A stretch of 8,274 nt of DNA from Candidatus Acidiferrales bacterium (GTDB lineage: Bacteria > Acidobacteriota > Terriglobia > Acidiferrales > UBA7541), in contig CATPAM010000435.1 of assembly GCA_955651735.1 (NCBI GenBank), positions 1 to 8,274 on the forward strand. The letters are read 5' to 3'. This document shows, one piece after another, positions 1-6,342 of this stretch (the first letter of the stretch is position 1; each line of letters opens with the position of its first letter). Made by a program: the position numbers and the translations under genes. Below the pieces are notes generated by a model. The model saw only the letters and a program-made list of their open reading frames with translations. It did no database searches and was not told the origin of the DNA.

Positions 1-20
1 GGCGCGGACTGCTCCGCGCC
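1..20. other. perfect GC-rich hairpin at left edge
   Basis: GGCGCGGA (1-8) pairs exactly with TCCGCGCC (13-20) around a CTGC tetraloop, an 8-bp stem. No T-run follows on either side, so it does not look like an intrinsic terminator. It may be chance in GC-rich coding sequence or an mRNA structure. Confidence 0.45.
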
Positions 21-86
21 GCAACGCGCGGCGGCATCTCGGGTCCGGCTTTCTGCATGGCGTGGGGCGCCATGTTCTTCCGGTGA
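3..86 (+). CDS. possible C-terminal end of a gene entering from the left edge (partial)
   Basis: Frame 3 reads 27 codons from the window edge to a TGA at 84-86. The peptide ends in a hydrophobic stretch (GPAFCMAWGAMFFR). G or C stands at the third position of about 23 of the 27 codons, which suits a GC-rich coding frame. Against this, all three forward frames are open here, one minus-strand frame has a similar third-position bias, and two perfect hairpins lie within the stretch. No family can be recognised from so short a tail. Coding status needs the upstream sequence. Confidence 0.25.
   Translation, partial: RGLLRAATRGGISGPAFCMAWGAMFFR
56..74. other. perfect 7-bp hairpin near the left edge
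   Basis: CATGGCG (56-62) pairs with CGCCATG (68-74) around a 5-nt TGGGG loop. It sits just before the TGA at 84-86 of the possible left-edge frame. The downstream TTCTTCC is only mildly T-rich, so a terminator role is weak. It contains ATG on both strands, which is simply a result of the palindrome. Confidence 0.35.
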
Positions 87-558
87 CGCCGGGGGGCAAT
101 CCGGCATGGGGCTACCCGAGATGCTGCCGCCAGGACCAGTCACGATCGGGGCAAGATCAGATCCGGTCCGAGCTTTTGGGCCATTTTCACTGGCGCGAGC
201 AGTCGAATGGATGGGAAACAGCGCGGTTTGCTGAGCGGGACGCCGGTCAGCAACGCCTGGCGTCGATGGGGGAAGAACTGGGGACATGGCCCACCTCACA
301 ACTGCCCCATCTTTCGCTTTTGTTTCGCTATTGTCAAGCATTTTCTTTGTTTTTTCTTCGCCCCTCCCACACCCCATGCACCGACCGTACGGCCTTGAAA
401 TCGCTATTGCCGCTCCCGCAACTCCTCCCGGAATCCTGCTGGCCGTCCCGCCAAATTCTCTCTATCTTGGCTCTTACGACCCTTTATCCCGACCCTACGC
501 CAGCAATCCGCCAGAAATCTGCTCTTCGCGGCCCGGTCATGAAATGGAGAGACTCGCC
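87..558. other. long stretch without a convincing gene, upstream of the DUF3011 gene
   Basis: About 470 bp. Two plus-strand frames stay open across much of it, one of them from position 2 to a TGA at 560-562 that overlaps the next ATG (ATGA arrangement). The translations are rich in Ser, Pro, Cys, Trp and Gln, have no recognisable motif and show no clear codon bias, so I do not call a gene. The plus strand turns pyrimidine-rich from about 300 (T-rich at 310-360, C-rich at 361-375 and 400-460). It probably holds the promoter and 5' leader of the downstream gene, but no -35/-10 pair is good enough to place. I do not recognise a riboswitch. Confidence 0.5.
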
Positions 559-1530
559 ATGACCTGTTTTCCTTCTGTTTCGCGAAATTTTGTGCTGGTG
601 TCCCTAGCCCTGATCGCTGCCGCGTTCATCCTGACTATTACCTGCCAAAGCAGATCCGCCTACGCCTCACCCGCGCCGCAGGCGGCCCTGCGAATGTCCT
701 GCTCTTCCGATGATATGCACCGCCATTTTTGCGCCGTCGACACCACCGGCGGCGTTCAAATGGTTCACCAGAAGAGCGAGGCCAAGTGCATCCAAGACCG
801 CACTTGGGGCTACGACAATCGCGGAATCTGGGTCGATCGCGGCTGCCGCGCCGAGTTTGAAGTCGGCGGCCACCTAGCCGTCGAGGACAGCCGTCGCGGC
901 GACCATGATGGCGGTCGCGACCGAGATCGTGACAACGACCGCGCTGGTGGCCGTGATGGCGAGTTCCGTGGCTGGGGCGATACCTACATGGTCTACTGTG
1001 CCTCCGACGCCATGGAGCGTGTCTGGTGTCCCGCCGATTCCCGCTTCGGTGTGCGCATGATTCGCCAGCGCAGCCAGGCTGGTTGCATCGAGGGCGAAAC
1101 GTGGGGCTACGGCAAGCGCGGCATCTGGGTTGACCGCGGCTGCCGCGCCGATTTCCGCGTTACTGGCGACTGGCAGTCTCGCGCCGCCGCGTTAATCTAC
1201 TGCCCCTCCGATTACATGAACCGCGCCTTCTGCCCCGTCGACACGCGCGACGGCGTCTTCATCATCCGCCAGCGCAGCGAAGCCGACTGCGTTTTCAATC
1301 GCACCTGGGGCTACGACCGCGACCGCATTTGGGTCGATCGCGGCTGCCGTGCCGACTTCGAAATCGTCGACCGCCGCGACCGCGAATGGCACGAATGGTC
1401 ACGCGACTGGAGCGATGACGACCGCCGTGGCTGGGACCGTGATCACGGCCGTGATCGAGACCGGGACAAGGACCGCGAGGACCGCGACCGAGATCGCGAT
1501 CGCGACGACCGCCCTCCATATCTCAACTAG
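559..1530 (+). CDS. secreted protein with three DUF3011 Cys4 repeats and Asp/Arg-rich tail
   Basis: A 323-residue exported protein of unknown function. I chose the ATG at 559 because GGAGA (546-550) lies 8 nt upstream and because translation then begins directly with a signal peptide: hydrophobic residues about 11-28 and a probable signal peptidase I site near AYA-SPA (residues 35-37). The mature part has three units of 53 residues, C48-F100, C147-F199 and C215-F267. Each has four cysteines with identical 10/19/19 spacing and ends in the pattern TWGY..(R)GIWVDRGCRA(E/D)F. This matches the DUF3011 family, whose molecular role is not established. Linker 115-133 and tail 271-318 are low complexity with alternating Asp and Arg. 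The cysteines suggest disulfides formed outside the cytoplasm. A terminator follows, so the gene is probably a single transcription unit. Family assignment is firm; function is unknown. Confidence 0.88.
   Translation: MTCFPSVSRNFVLVSLALIAAAFILTITCQSRSAYASPAPQAALRMSCSSDDMHRHFCAVDTTGGVQMVHQKSEAKCIQDRTWGYDNRGIWVDRGCRAEFEVGGHLAVEDSRRGDHDGGRDRDRDNDRAGGRDGEFRGWGDTYMVYCASDAMERVWCPADSRFGVRMIRQRSQAGCIEGETWGYGKRGIWVDRGCRADFRVTGDWQSRAAALIYCPSDYMNRAFCPVDTRDGVFIIRQRSEADCVFNRTWGYDRDRIWVDRGCRADFEIVDRRDREWHEWSRDWSDDDRRGWDRDHGRDRDRDKDREDRDRDRDRDDRPPYLN
700..1359 (+). repeat. three DUF3011 units in coding sequence (700-858, 997-1155, 1201-1359)
   Basis: Three 159-bp in-frame units encode 53-residue repeats with cysteines at fixed spacing. 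The best-conserved DNA encodes the GIWVDRGCRA segment at the end of each unit (about 829-858, 1126-1155, 1330-1359). Spacers differ: 138 bp of Asp/Arg/Gly-rich linker between units 1 and 2, but only 45 bp between units 2 and 3. This suggests internal duplication followed by divergence. Confidence 0.85.
1420..1512 (+). repeat. low-complexity Asp-Arg coding repeat
   Basis: Codons GAC/GAT and CGC/CGT/CGA alternate almost without break, encoding a DRDRD-type tail at the C-terminus of the DUF3011 protein. Several short palindromes such as GATCGCGATC result. Such tracts are prone to length change by slippage. The tail is nearly charge-balanced and likely disordered. Confidence 0.75.
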
Positions 1531-1547
1531 TTCTCCTCTCTACCAGT

Positions 1548-1584
1548 CGGCGGCGCACTAGTTGCGACCGCCGGTTTTTCTTTT
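1548..1584 (+). terminator. rho-independent terminator after the DUF3011 gene
   Basis: CGGCGG (1548-1553) pairs with CCGCCG (1568-1573). The stem continues with CGCA (1554-1557) against TGCG (1563-1566), with one bulged A at 1567 and a CTAGT loop. A T-rich run, TTTTT C TTTT, follows at 1575-1584. It starts 18 bp after the stop codon at 1530. This is a textbook intrinsic terminator and isolates the DUF3011 gene from the next one. Confidence 0.85.
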
Positions 1585-1704
1585 CCGCAGCCACCCGCGC
1601 GCCAAGCTGGTGGGCCAGCTTCCCATTCGTCGATCTTCGGAAATCTCAAAGTTATGGGAAAGAAGTAGCGGTTTTATTAGGATTGTTCTTCCAGGCTAGC
1701 ATTC

Positions 1705-1715
1705 TTGAAATTCAA
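1705..1715. promoter_or_regulatory. short palindrome before the SRPBCC gene
   Basis: TTGAA-A-TTCAA is a perfect 11-nt palindrome 17 bp before the start codon, in an AT-richer patch of the intergenic region. It could be an operator or chance. Confidence 0.2.
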
Positions 1716-1732
1716 ATTGCACGGAGGGGTCC

Positions 1733-2260
1733 ATGATCCTGAGAATTATTATCATCGTCGCTGTTCTGATCGCGGCCATTCTCGCCTTCTCTGCGACGAA
1801 GCCCAGGACTTTCCAGGTCCAACGCTCGATAAGTATCAATGCTCCCCCGGAGAAAATCTTTGCGCTCATCAACGACTTCCACAGTTGGCGGGGTTGGGCA
1901 CCCCAGGACAGACAGGACCCTACCATGCATAGGACATACAGCGCGGCCGCGAACGGCCAGGGCGCGGTCTCAGAATGGGATAGCACTGGCAGCGCTGGCA
2001 AGGGCCGGATGTCGATAACTGAATCGGTGACGCCCAGTATGATTTCGATTAAGGTGGATTTCGTAAAGCCTTTTGAAGCCCATAACATCAACGAGTTCAC
2101 TCTCGAACCTGCTGGAACGTTAACAATGGTCACGTGGACCATGAACGGTACAAATCTCTATTTCATGAAGATCGTGGGCATTTTTGTGAACATGGAGAGG
2201 GTTGCCGGGAAGCACTTCGAGAGCGGTCTCGACAACCTCAAGACCGTCGCTGAACGATAG
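1733..2260 (+). CDS. membrane-anchored SRPBCC (START-like / polyketide cyclase-type) protein
   Basis: A 175-residue protein. An N-terminal transmembrane segment (residues 2-20, nearly all Ile/Leu/Val/Ala) is followed by an SRPBCC-type fold. Residues 26-46 read F.V.RSISINAPPEKIFALI, the usual first strand and helix; then come DFHSWRGWAP (48-57), GAVSEWD (77-83), the MSITE strand (93-97), DFVKPFEA (109-116) and a C-terminal helix (about 155-173). These features match the broad family annotated 'SRPBCC family protein' or 'polyketide cyclase', whose fold binds hydrophobic ligands; the actual ligand cannot be read from the sequence. GGAGG (1723-1727) lies 5 nt before the ATG, which fixes the start. 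The preceding gene ends in a terminator, so this gene needs its own promoter in 1585-1732; I could not place one. Topology (domain inside or outside the membrane) is uncertain. Confidence 0.85.
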   Translation: MILRIIIIVAVLIAAILAFSATKPRTFQVQRSISINAPPEKIFALINDFHSWRGWAPQDRQDPTMHRTYSAAANGQGAVSEWDSTGSAGKGRMSITESVTPSMISIKVDFVKPFEAHNINEFTLEPAGTLTMVTWTMNGTNLYFMKIVGIFVNMERVAGKHFESGLDNLKTVAER

Positions 2261-2363
2261 CTGTGTGAAGCCGTTTCCTTCGAGCCACAACTCGCGCAAA
2301 CAGCCATTTGTGCCGCTCACCCGCCGCGCGGTATCCTCAATCCGGGAGGATTTAGCCAGGCGC

Positions 2364-3728
2364 ATGCCTTTGCGAGTGCGGTCAACTTTCTTTGGTTTGA
2401 TCATCTTGGTCGCAAGCGCCGGCTCCTCCGCCTGGGCACAGGCGCCGACCAAGAAGCCGCCTTCCTCTCCTGCCGCTGCGGCAGCTCCTGCCGCGCCGCA
2501 ATCCAGGCATTATCCGATTCTTCTCCTCGCCTCCGGAAATAATCCCGCATGGAGCTTGCGCATCGGACAAAAAGGTCCGGAGCGCCTGGATCGTCCTGGA
2601 TACCCGCCCATCACTCTGGAACCCGCTGAGGTCGCCCACGAACCTTCCGGCGATGCCTGGACCTATCACGCCAAGGACACCGGAACTGGAACCGCCATAA
2701 CTATCCACTTGTCGCGAGAAGCCTGCTTTGACGGCATGTCCGCAACGAAATACACGTTTCGCGCGGTGGTCGAGCATCCCCAGCTCGGCACCCTGAGTGG
2801 CTGCGCGCGTATTGCCGCCGAGCTGTTTCCGCGCATCACCAACCAAAACGACGACGATGCGGACGACGCGGCCAAGAAAAAGCCCGCGCCCGAAACCACG
2901 GTGACCGGTTTCAAGCCACCCACTGCCGTGGCGTACGTCAACGCGGTGGACAAAATCGTCCTAAGCCGCGGAGCCGCGAAGAAAATCGTGGCGCCTGCCG
3001 GGACCGACCTCGCGCTTTCCCACGATGGCAAGAAACTCCTCTACGTCCGTTCGGACTCCAAGCCCGGTCCCGACAGCATCATTGTCCTCTACGAATTTGA
3101 TACCGGCCGCTCCCGCGATCTGGTTCATGGCAACGTTCGCCAGCCTTTTTGGTCGCCCGATGATTCCCGCATCGCCTATCTCACCAACCAGGATCAAAAG
3201 TGGCAGATCTGGATGCTCCGGGCAGCGACACCGGAGACTCCCGCTCCTGTTTACACAAACAATATCGATGCATTACAAGGCTGGGTCGACGCGCACATTC
3301 TGCTCGGCACCGACCTGCAGAACGCATCCTGGATCGCGGACGACGGCAAAATCACCCAAACTGCGCTCCTCCAAAATATCTACGGCTCCAGCTTCCAGAT
3401 CCGCGAATCCGACACCATCCGCGTCAATCCCGGCAATCCCGATCTGCTTCTCGTTTCCGCAAATTACACCATCCCGCCTCCCGGCGCTCCGGCGGATGCG
3501 AGTCACCTCTCCGGAGGTATTTTCCTCTACGAGTTGCGCGCTAAACGCCGCGTCGTTCTGACTCCGCCGGACCAATCCGCCAGCCACGGCGAATGGTCCC
3601 AGGACGGCGTCCAGGTTTTCTACACTGCCCGCCTCGCCTCTGGCCCACCAAGTACGTACCGCATTTTCTGGGACGGCTCCGCCCCCAAGCGCTACATCTC
3701 CGCGACCAATTTCGTCATCGGCCAGTAA
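2364..3728 (+). CDS. secreted COG3650-like domain fused to a TolB/PD40-type beta-propeller
   Basis: A 454-residue exported protein. The frame is open far upstream, but the ATG at 2364 is preferred because it opens directly into a signal peptide (hydrophobic 9-23, likely cut SAWA-QA at 25/26); GGGAGGA (2344-2350) lies 13 nt upstream, slightly far. A Pro/Ala linker (28-46) follows. Residues 50-150 resemble the COG3650 domain often found with HslJ/META proteins in envelope lipoproteins: LLLASGNNPAWSLRIG near 53-68, then C121-FDGMS and GCAR with C147, a likely disulfide pair. Residues 155-185 are an Asp/Lys-rich linker. Residues 190-454 show propeller blades with PD40/TolB motifs: LALSHDGKKLLYV (216-228), PFWSPDDSRIAYLT (261-274) and GEWSQDGVQVFYT near 405-417. 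The role is unknown; an envelope sensor, binding or scaffold protein is an inference. The 103-bp gap after the SRPBCC gene has no strong terminator, so weak read-through is possible. Confidence 0.8.
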   Translation: MPLRVRSTFFGLIILVASAGSSAWAQAPTKKPPSSPAAAAAPAAPQSRHYPILLLASGNNPAWSLRIGQKGPERLDRPGYPPITLEPAEVAHEPSGDAWTYHAKDTGTGTAITIHLSREACFDGMSATKYTFRAVVEHPQLGTLSGCARIAAELFPRITNQNDDDADDAAKKKPAPETTVTGFKPPTAVAYVNAVDKIVLSRGAAKKIVAPAGTDLALSHDGKKLLYVRSDSKPGPDSIIVLYEFDTGRSRDLVHGNVRQPFWSPDDSRIAYLTNQDQKWQIWMLRAATPETPAPVYTNNIDALQGWVDAHILLGTDLQNASWIADDGKITQTALLQNIYGSSFQIRESDTIRVNPGNPDLLLVSANYTIPPPGAPADASHLSGGIFLYELRAKRRVVLTPPDQSASHGEWSQDGVQVFYTARLASGPPSTYRIFWDGSAPKRYISATNFVIGQ

Positions 3729-3799
3729 CCGAACATGAGGATACGCGCCAGAACCGGCCGGGGTCTCCGGAAGCTCCCCATGTCATCCCCATAGCAAGG

Positions 3800-4205
3800 G
3801 TTGTCAATCATCCAGACGTTGGCTTCTGCGCTGGTGCCGAAGATAGCGATGTGACGGCCCTCGGGAGAGGGGATTCCCCAGGTATTCAGCGGCTGAGATT
3901 GCTGCCAAATGGCTTGTGCTTTGCCGGCCAGGTCAATATGCAGCAGTGTGGCGCCGCGCGGGCCGGAGGTGCCGACAAAGACGCTGTGTCGAGTCCGAAG
4001 CCCAATCGAGAGATCGAAGCTGACTATACCCCTGGACTGAAATCGCGCGACTCTTGCCTCCGCGCACCTGAAAAAGTCGGATCTCGTCTGAGTCCCAGTC
4101 ACTGTTGAGTATGCCAATTTGCGAGCCGTTCTGAGACAGCGCCCAATGGAGATCGGCTCCCGGATCGACCAGCATGTGCAGCAGTTCCTTGCCCTTGCCG
4201 GACAT
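3800..4205 (-). pseudogene. frameshifted remnant of a WD40-like (PD40/TolB) propeller gene
   Basis: Read on the minus strand, one frame from 4205 gives propeller-like sequence: DLHWALSQNGSQIGIL, then EIRLFQV.GGKSRAISVQG, then LRSLDWASDS. At about 3981-3992 that frame loses sense and the homology moves to a second frame: SVFVGTSGPRGATLLHIDL, then GIPSPEGRHIAIFG and NVWMIDN, ending near 3800. The join at SLDWASDS / VFVGTSGPRG is what one continuous blade would look like with a one-base insertion. The first frame meets a stop at 4218-4220, and plausible upstream sequence (VVFVLLRKV) lies in a third frame up to about 4270, so a second frameshift is likely. The normal stop after WMIDN is also lost. 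The motifs resemble the C-terminal propeller of acidobacterial Ser/Thr kinases or regulators; no kinase domain remains here. It lies tail-to-tail with the intact propeller gene at 2364-3728. Confidence 0.7.
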
Positions 4206-4344
4206 CCGTTGCAGCCTTCACCTTTCGCAGCAAGACAAAGACGACCTCGTCGCTTTCTTGAAAACGCTCTAACACGGAAAGGCTCCTATTGGCCGATACG
4301 CGGCCTGCGGTGGCAATCCCGGGCCACCACACACCCCCGAACGC

Positions 4345-4357
4345 TATACTTTGACAA
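4345..4357 (+). promoter_or_regulatory. candidate -10 box placing a leaderless start for the receiver gene
   Basis: TATACT (4345-4350) matches five of six TATAAT positions. The next ATG is at 4357, about where transcription would begin. No Shine-Dalgarno sequence precedes that ATG. Together these suggest a leaderless mRNA. No good -35 hexamer lies 16-18 bp upstream (sequence near GGCCAC), which weakens the call. Confidence 0.35.
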
Positions 4358-4983
4358 TGGGTACCCCTGCGTCCCCGGTCGAGCCCCGGCAGGTGGGCAT
4401 CCTCATCCTCGATGATGATGCGCAAAGCCAGGGCGCGCTGAAACAGATCCTGGATTCTGAGGGCTGGCGTGTGCGCGTCGTGCCCGATACCAAGATGTTC
4501 CTCGCCGAGCTACGCACCGGGGAGTGGTCCCTGGTCATCGCCAATGTGACCATCACCGGCACCGACAGCCCCCTTTTCGTCACCTTACGTGAATTGACGA
4601 ACGTCTCTGCCGAAGAAGGCGGCCGTCTGCGCGCCCTGTATCTCGTTCCAGAAGTAAGCGGCGACCAGTATCTCGAGCCGCTGGAGCGCGCCAAGCTGCC
4701 CTACGTTTTGCGGCCTTTCCATCTTCACGACTTCCTGGAAAAGGTCAGCGATCTGCTGGTGGAAATAAAAGCGATCGACGCGCCGATTCGCCAGGTGCGC
4801 TACGAATTTGGCGAGCTGCGTAAAAAGAAGAAAAAAGCCGCCAAGTCCAACTCCATGTTCGCCTCCCGCGAGTCGTTTTCGTACACCGAAGAGGAAATCT
4901 CCGAATACGAACGCGAAGAAGGCGAAGCACTGAAGAACAAACGGCCCAAGAGCCGCCTCAATCTGGGCGACCCACACGGATGA
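4357..4983 (+). CDS. pseudo-receiver (response-regulator-like) protein with charged C-terminal tail
   Basis: A 208-residue cytoplasmic protein counted from the ATG at 4357; a TTG two codons earlier is also in frame. Residues 12-136 have the CheY-like receiver pattern: strand VGILILDDD with the acidic cluster D19-D21, helix ALKQILDSEGW, strand RVRVV, strand WSLVIANV, and VLRPFHLHDFLEKV near 117-130. The key residues are altered. The phospho-acceptor Asp after the third strand is Asn (N63), the conserved Lys before Pro is Arg (R119 in LRPF), and the usual Thr/Ser is not evident. It is therefore probably not phosphorylated in the normal way and may signal by protein contact. No DNA-binding or enzymatic output domain follows, only a Lys-rich run (156-160) and an acidic/basic tail (TEEEISEYEREEGEALKNKR). 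No histidine kinase is adjacent. The receiver fold call is reasonably firm; the role is unknown. Confidence 0.78.
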   Translation: MGTPASPVEPRQVGILILDDDAQSQGALKQILDSEGWRVRVVPDTKMFLAELRTGEWSLVIANVTITGTDSPLFVTLRELTNVSAEEGGRLRALYLVPEVSGDQYLEPLERAKLPYVLRPFHLHDFLEKVSDLLVEIKAIDAPIRQVRYEFGELRKKKKKAAKSNSMFASRESFSYTEEEISEYEREEGEALKNKRPKSRLNLGDPHG

Positions 4984-5128
4984 AGGCTCCATTCGGTCTG
5001 CTTAGGGCGATCTCTCCATTTAAATCCTCACCTCTTCGCTTTCTCGTTCTGGTTCCTTGCAAGAAATCTCAGCCGCCCCGTTCTAACTCCTGAGCAGGTC
5101 TTTCTGCACGCACTTGCGAGGAGGTTCC
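4984..5128 (+). promoter_or_regulatory. intergenic region before the ARPP-1 gene, with its ribosome binding site
   Basis: This holds a strong Shine-Dalgarno sequence, AGGAGG at 5119-5124, 4 nt before the ATG at 5129. It overlaps an upstream in-frame TTG (5114), and so argues for the ATG as start. TTGCAA at 5057-5062 could be a -35 box, but no convincing -10 follows at the right distance. I see no terminator after the receiver gene. Confidence 0.5.
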
Positions 5129-6280
5129 ATGCAACGTTCGCTTTTCGCTGTTCTCATCGCCGCACTGGCGGCCATCGCCACCCTTGGAGGCATCGCTTTT
5201 GTGTGGGCTGCTCCGCACCCACATAAGGCTGCTTCGCGACCGGAAGGTGACTGGCGCATCCTCGATCCCGTTATCTACGAAAACATTGCTATTTTTCCGG
5301 TGGTTAGCGGCTCCTCGCAGGACACCAGCAGCTTTCTGACGCTGGAAGAAGGTCTCGCGAGCGGCGAGGTGATCGTCAGCGAGCGCGGTGCTGCCGGCAT
5401 GGTGCGCAACCGCGAGGGAGTTCGCACGATCCCGGACTACCGCACAAGCGCGTCGGTGAACCAACTCGTGCTCATCAACCGCAGCAAGCGTCCGCTGCTC
5501 CTGCTGGCCGGAGAACTGGTCAGCGGCGGGAAGCAGGATCGCATCATCGGCAAAGATCGCATCGTTCCGGTTGGCGCCGAACCGCTGCCGCTCGATGTCT
5601 TCTGTGTGGAGCACGGCCGCTGGACGGGCAGCAGCTCGCAATTCACGGCGGCCAAGGCCATCGTGCATCCCAGCGTCCGCGAGCAAGCCGCGGTGGAGCA
5701 AAAGCAAACCGAGGTGTGGGCCGCGGTGGCCAGGGGCACCATGGCCGGAGCATCGGGTTCGCCTTCTGCGCTCAATGCTCCGGCAGCTCGTCTCAGCACT
5801 TCCGATCTCGCGGAAGCCATTTCTTCGGAAGCGCCGACGCAGTCTTACCGGAAAATCTACGAGTCCAGCCGCGTGGGCGGATCTGTCGACAGCTTCGTCG
5901 ATCAAGTGCAGCGGCGATTCGCGCGCGCCACTTCCGGCTTGAAGGGTGAGCGCGTCGTCGGCGTTGTCGTTGCTTACGGCGGCGAAGTGGCCTGGAGCGA
6001 CATCTTCGCTTCCGGCGAGCTGTTCCATCAGTACTGGAGCAAGCTGCTGCGCAGCTACGCGGTGGAAGCGCTGGCGCGCCCGACACTGCGCGAAACCGCT
6101 TCCGCTGACGATGCTCGCGAATTCCTGCGCCGGCCTAACGGCCGCGAAATGCAGGAGACCGAAGCCGGTGTGTACCGCTGGCGCGAAATCACGGAAGGCT
6201 CGCTGGCGTTGATCGAGCTGGATGCGTTGCAGCCGAAGACCATGACGTTGCACCGATTGCTGCTGCATCGCACATCGTGA
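5129..6280 (+). CDS. secreted ARPP-1 (DUF6569-type) domain protein
   Basis: A 383-residue exported protein. The start at 5129 is set by AGGAGG at 5119-5124 and by the immediate signal peptide: MQRS, hydrophobic 5-26, likely cut near VWA-AP at 27/28. The mature part reads as a single domain. From about residue 43 it runs ILDPVIYENIAIFPV, LTLEEGLASGEVIVSE (70-85), then the most diagnostic block LVLINRSKRPLLLLAGELVSGGKQDRII (113-140) and PVGAEPLPLDVFCVEHGRW (147-165). These match the family named ARPP-1, annotated DUF6569 in several genomes; its activity is not established as far as I know. The second half contains SVDSFVDQVQRRF and a GLKGERVVGVVVAYGGEVAWSDIF segment before a C-terminal helical part. 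No partner gene typical of a conflict or phosphatase/rhodanese cluster is adjacent. It converges on folK, with 49 bp between stop codons. Confidence 0.8.
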   Translation: MQRSLFAVLIAALAAIATLGGIAFVWAAPHPHKAASRPEGDWRILDPVIYENIAIFPVVSGSSQDTSSFLTLEEGLASGEVIVSERGAAGMVRNREGVRTIPDYRTSASVNQLVLINRSKRPLLLLAGELVSGGKQDRIIGKDRIVPVGAEPLPLDVFCVEHGRWTGSSSQFTAAKAIVHPSVREQAAVEQKQTEVWAAVARGTMAGASGSPSALNAPAARLSTSDLAEAISSEAPTQSYRKIYESSRVGGSVDSFVDQVQRRFARATSGLKGERVVGVVVAYGGEVAWSDIFASGELFHQYWSKLLRSYAVEALARPTLRETASADDAREFLRRPNGREMQETEAGVYRWREITEGSLALIELDALQPKTMTLHRLLLHRTS

Positions 6281-6322
6281 ATGGGCGGTGAGCTTTTCGT
6301 TTGTTGCCATCATGTTGACGCT

Positions 6323-6342
6323 GGCCGAGCTAAAGCCCGGCC
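6323..6342. terminator. hairpin between convergent ARPP-1 and folK genes
   Basis: GGCCG (6323-6327) pairs with CGGCC (6338-6342), then one A/C mismatch, then GC pairs around a TAAA loop. It covers the folK stop codon (6330-6332) and lies 43 bp after the ARPP-1 stop, so it could serve both genes. No T-run flanks it on either strand, so it may act through RNA end protection or Rho. The GCTAAAGCC core resembles small dispersed palindromes I associate with acidobacterial genomes (recollection, unchecked). Confidence 0.35.

Noticed and set aside
87..200. Riboswitch-like GC-rich structured segment
   Set aside because: Several short complementary runs exist, but I could not match them to any known riboswitch core.
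286..558. N-terminal extension of the DUF3011 frame
   Set aside because: The frame is open upstream, but the signal peptide and ribosome site support the start at 559. The extension is Pro/Ser-rich and would bury the signal sequence.
62..562. 166-codon plus-strand frame before the DUF3011 gene
   Set aside because: Composition is rich in Cys, Trp, Ser, Pro and Gln, codon bias is not evident and no motif or ribosome site was seen. Kept only as a finding because of its ATGA overlap.
2202..2363. N-terminal extension of the COG3650-propeller frame into the SRPBCC gene
   Set aside because: It overlaps the SRPBCC coding sequence in another frame, and the signal peptide begins at the ATG at 2364.
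3692..3799. Continuation of the minus-strand pseudogene frame to 3692
   Set aside because: After WMIDN the sequence loses similarity to the family and runs into the end of the intact gene on the other strand; it is read-through after a lost stop.
3729..3800. Possible terminator after the COG3650-propeller gene (CCGGCCGG and GGGG...CCCC)
   Set aside because: The stems are short and no T-run follows, so it does not meet the standard of the terminator at 1548-1584.
5793..6086. Arg/Ser-rich minus-strand frame
   Set aside because: Shadow of the ARPP-1 gene; composition is that of a complementary frame and no start site or motif was seen.
5069..6313. 414-codon minus-strand open frame
   Set aside because: It is antisense to the ARPP-1 gene, is Arg/His/Ala-rich without domain motifs, and runs through the ARPP-1 ribosome binding site.
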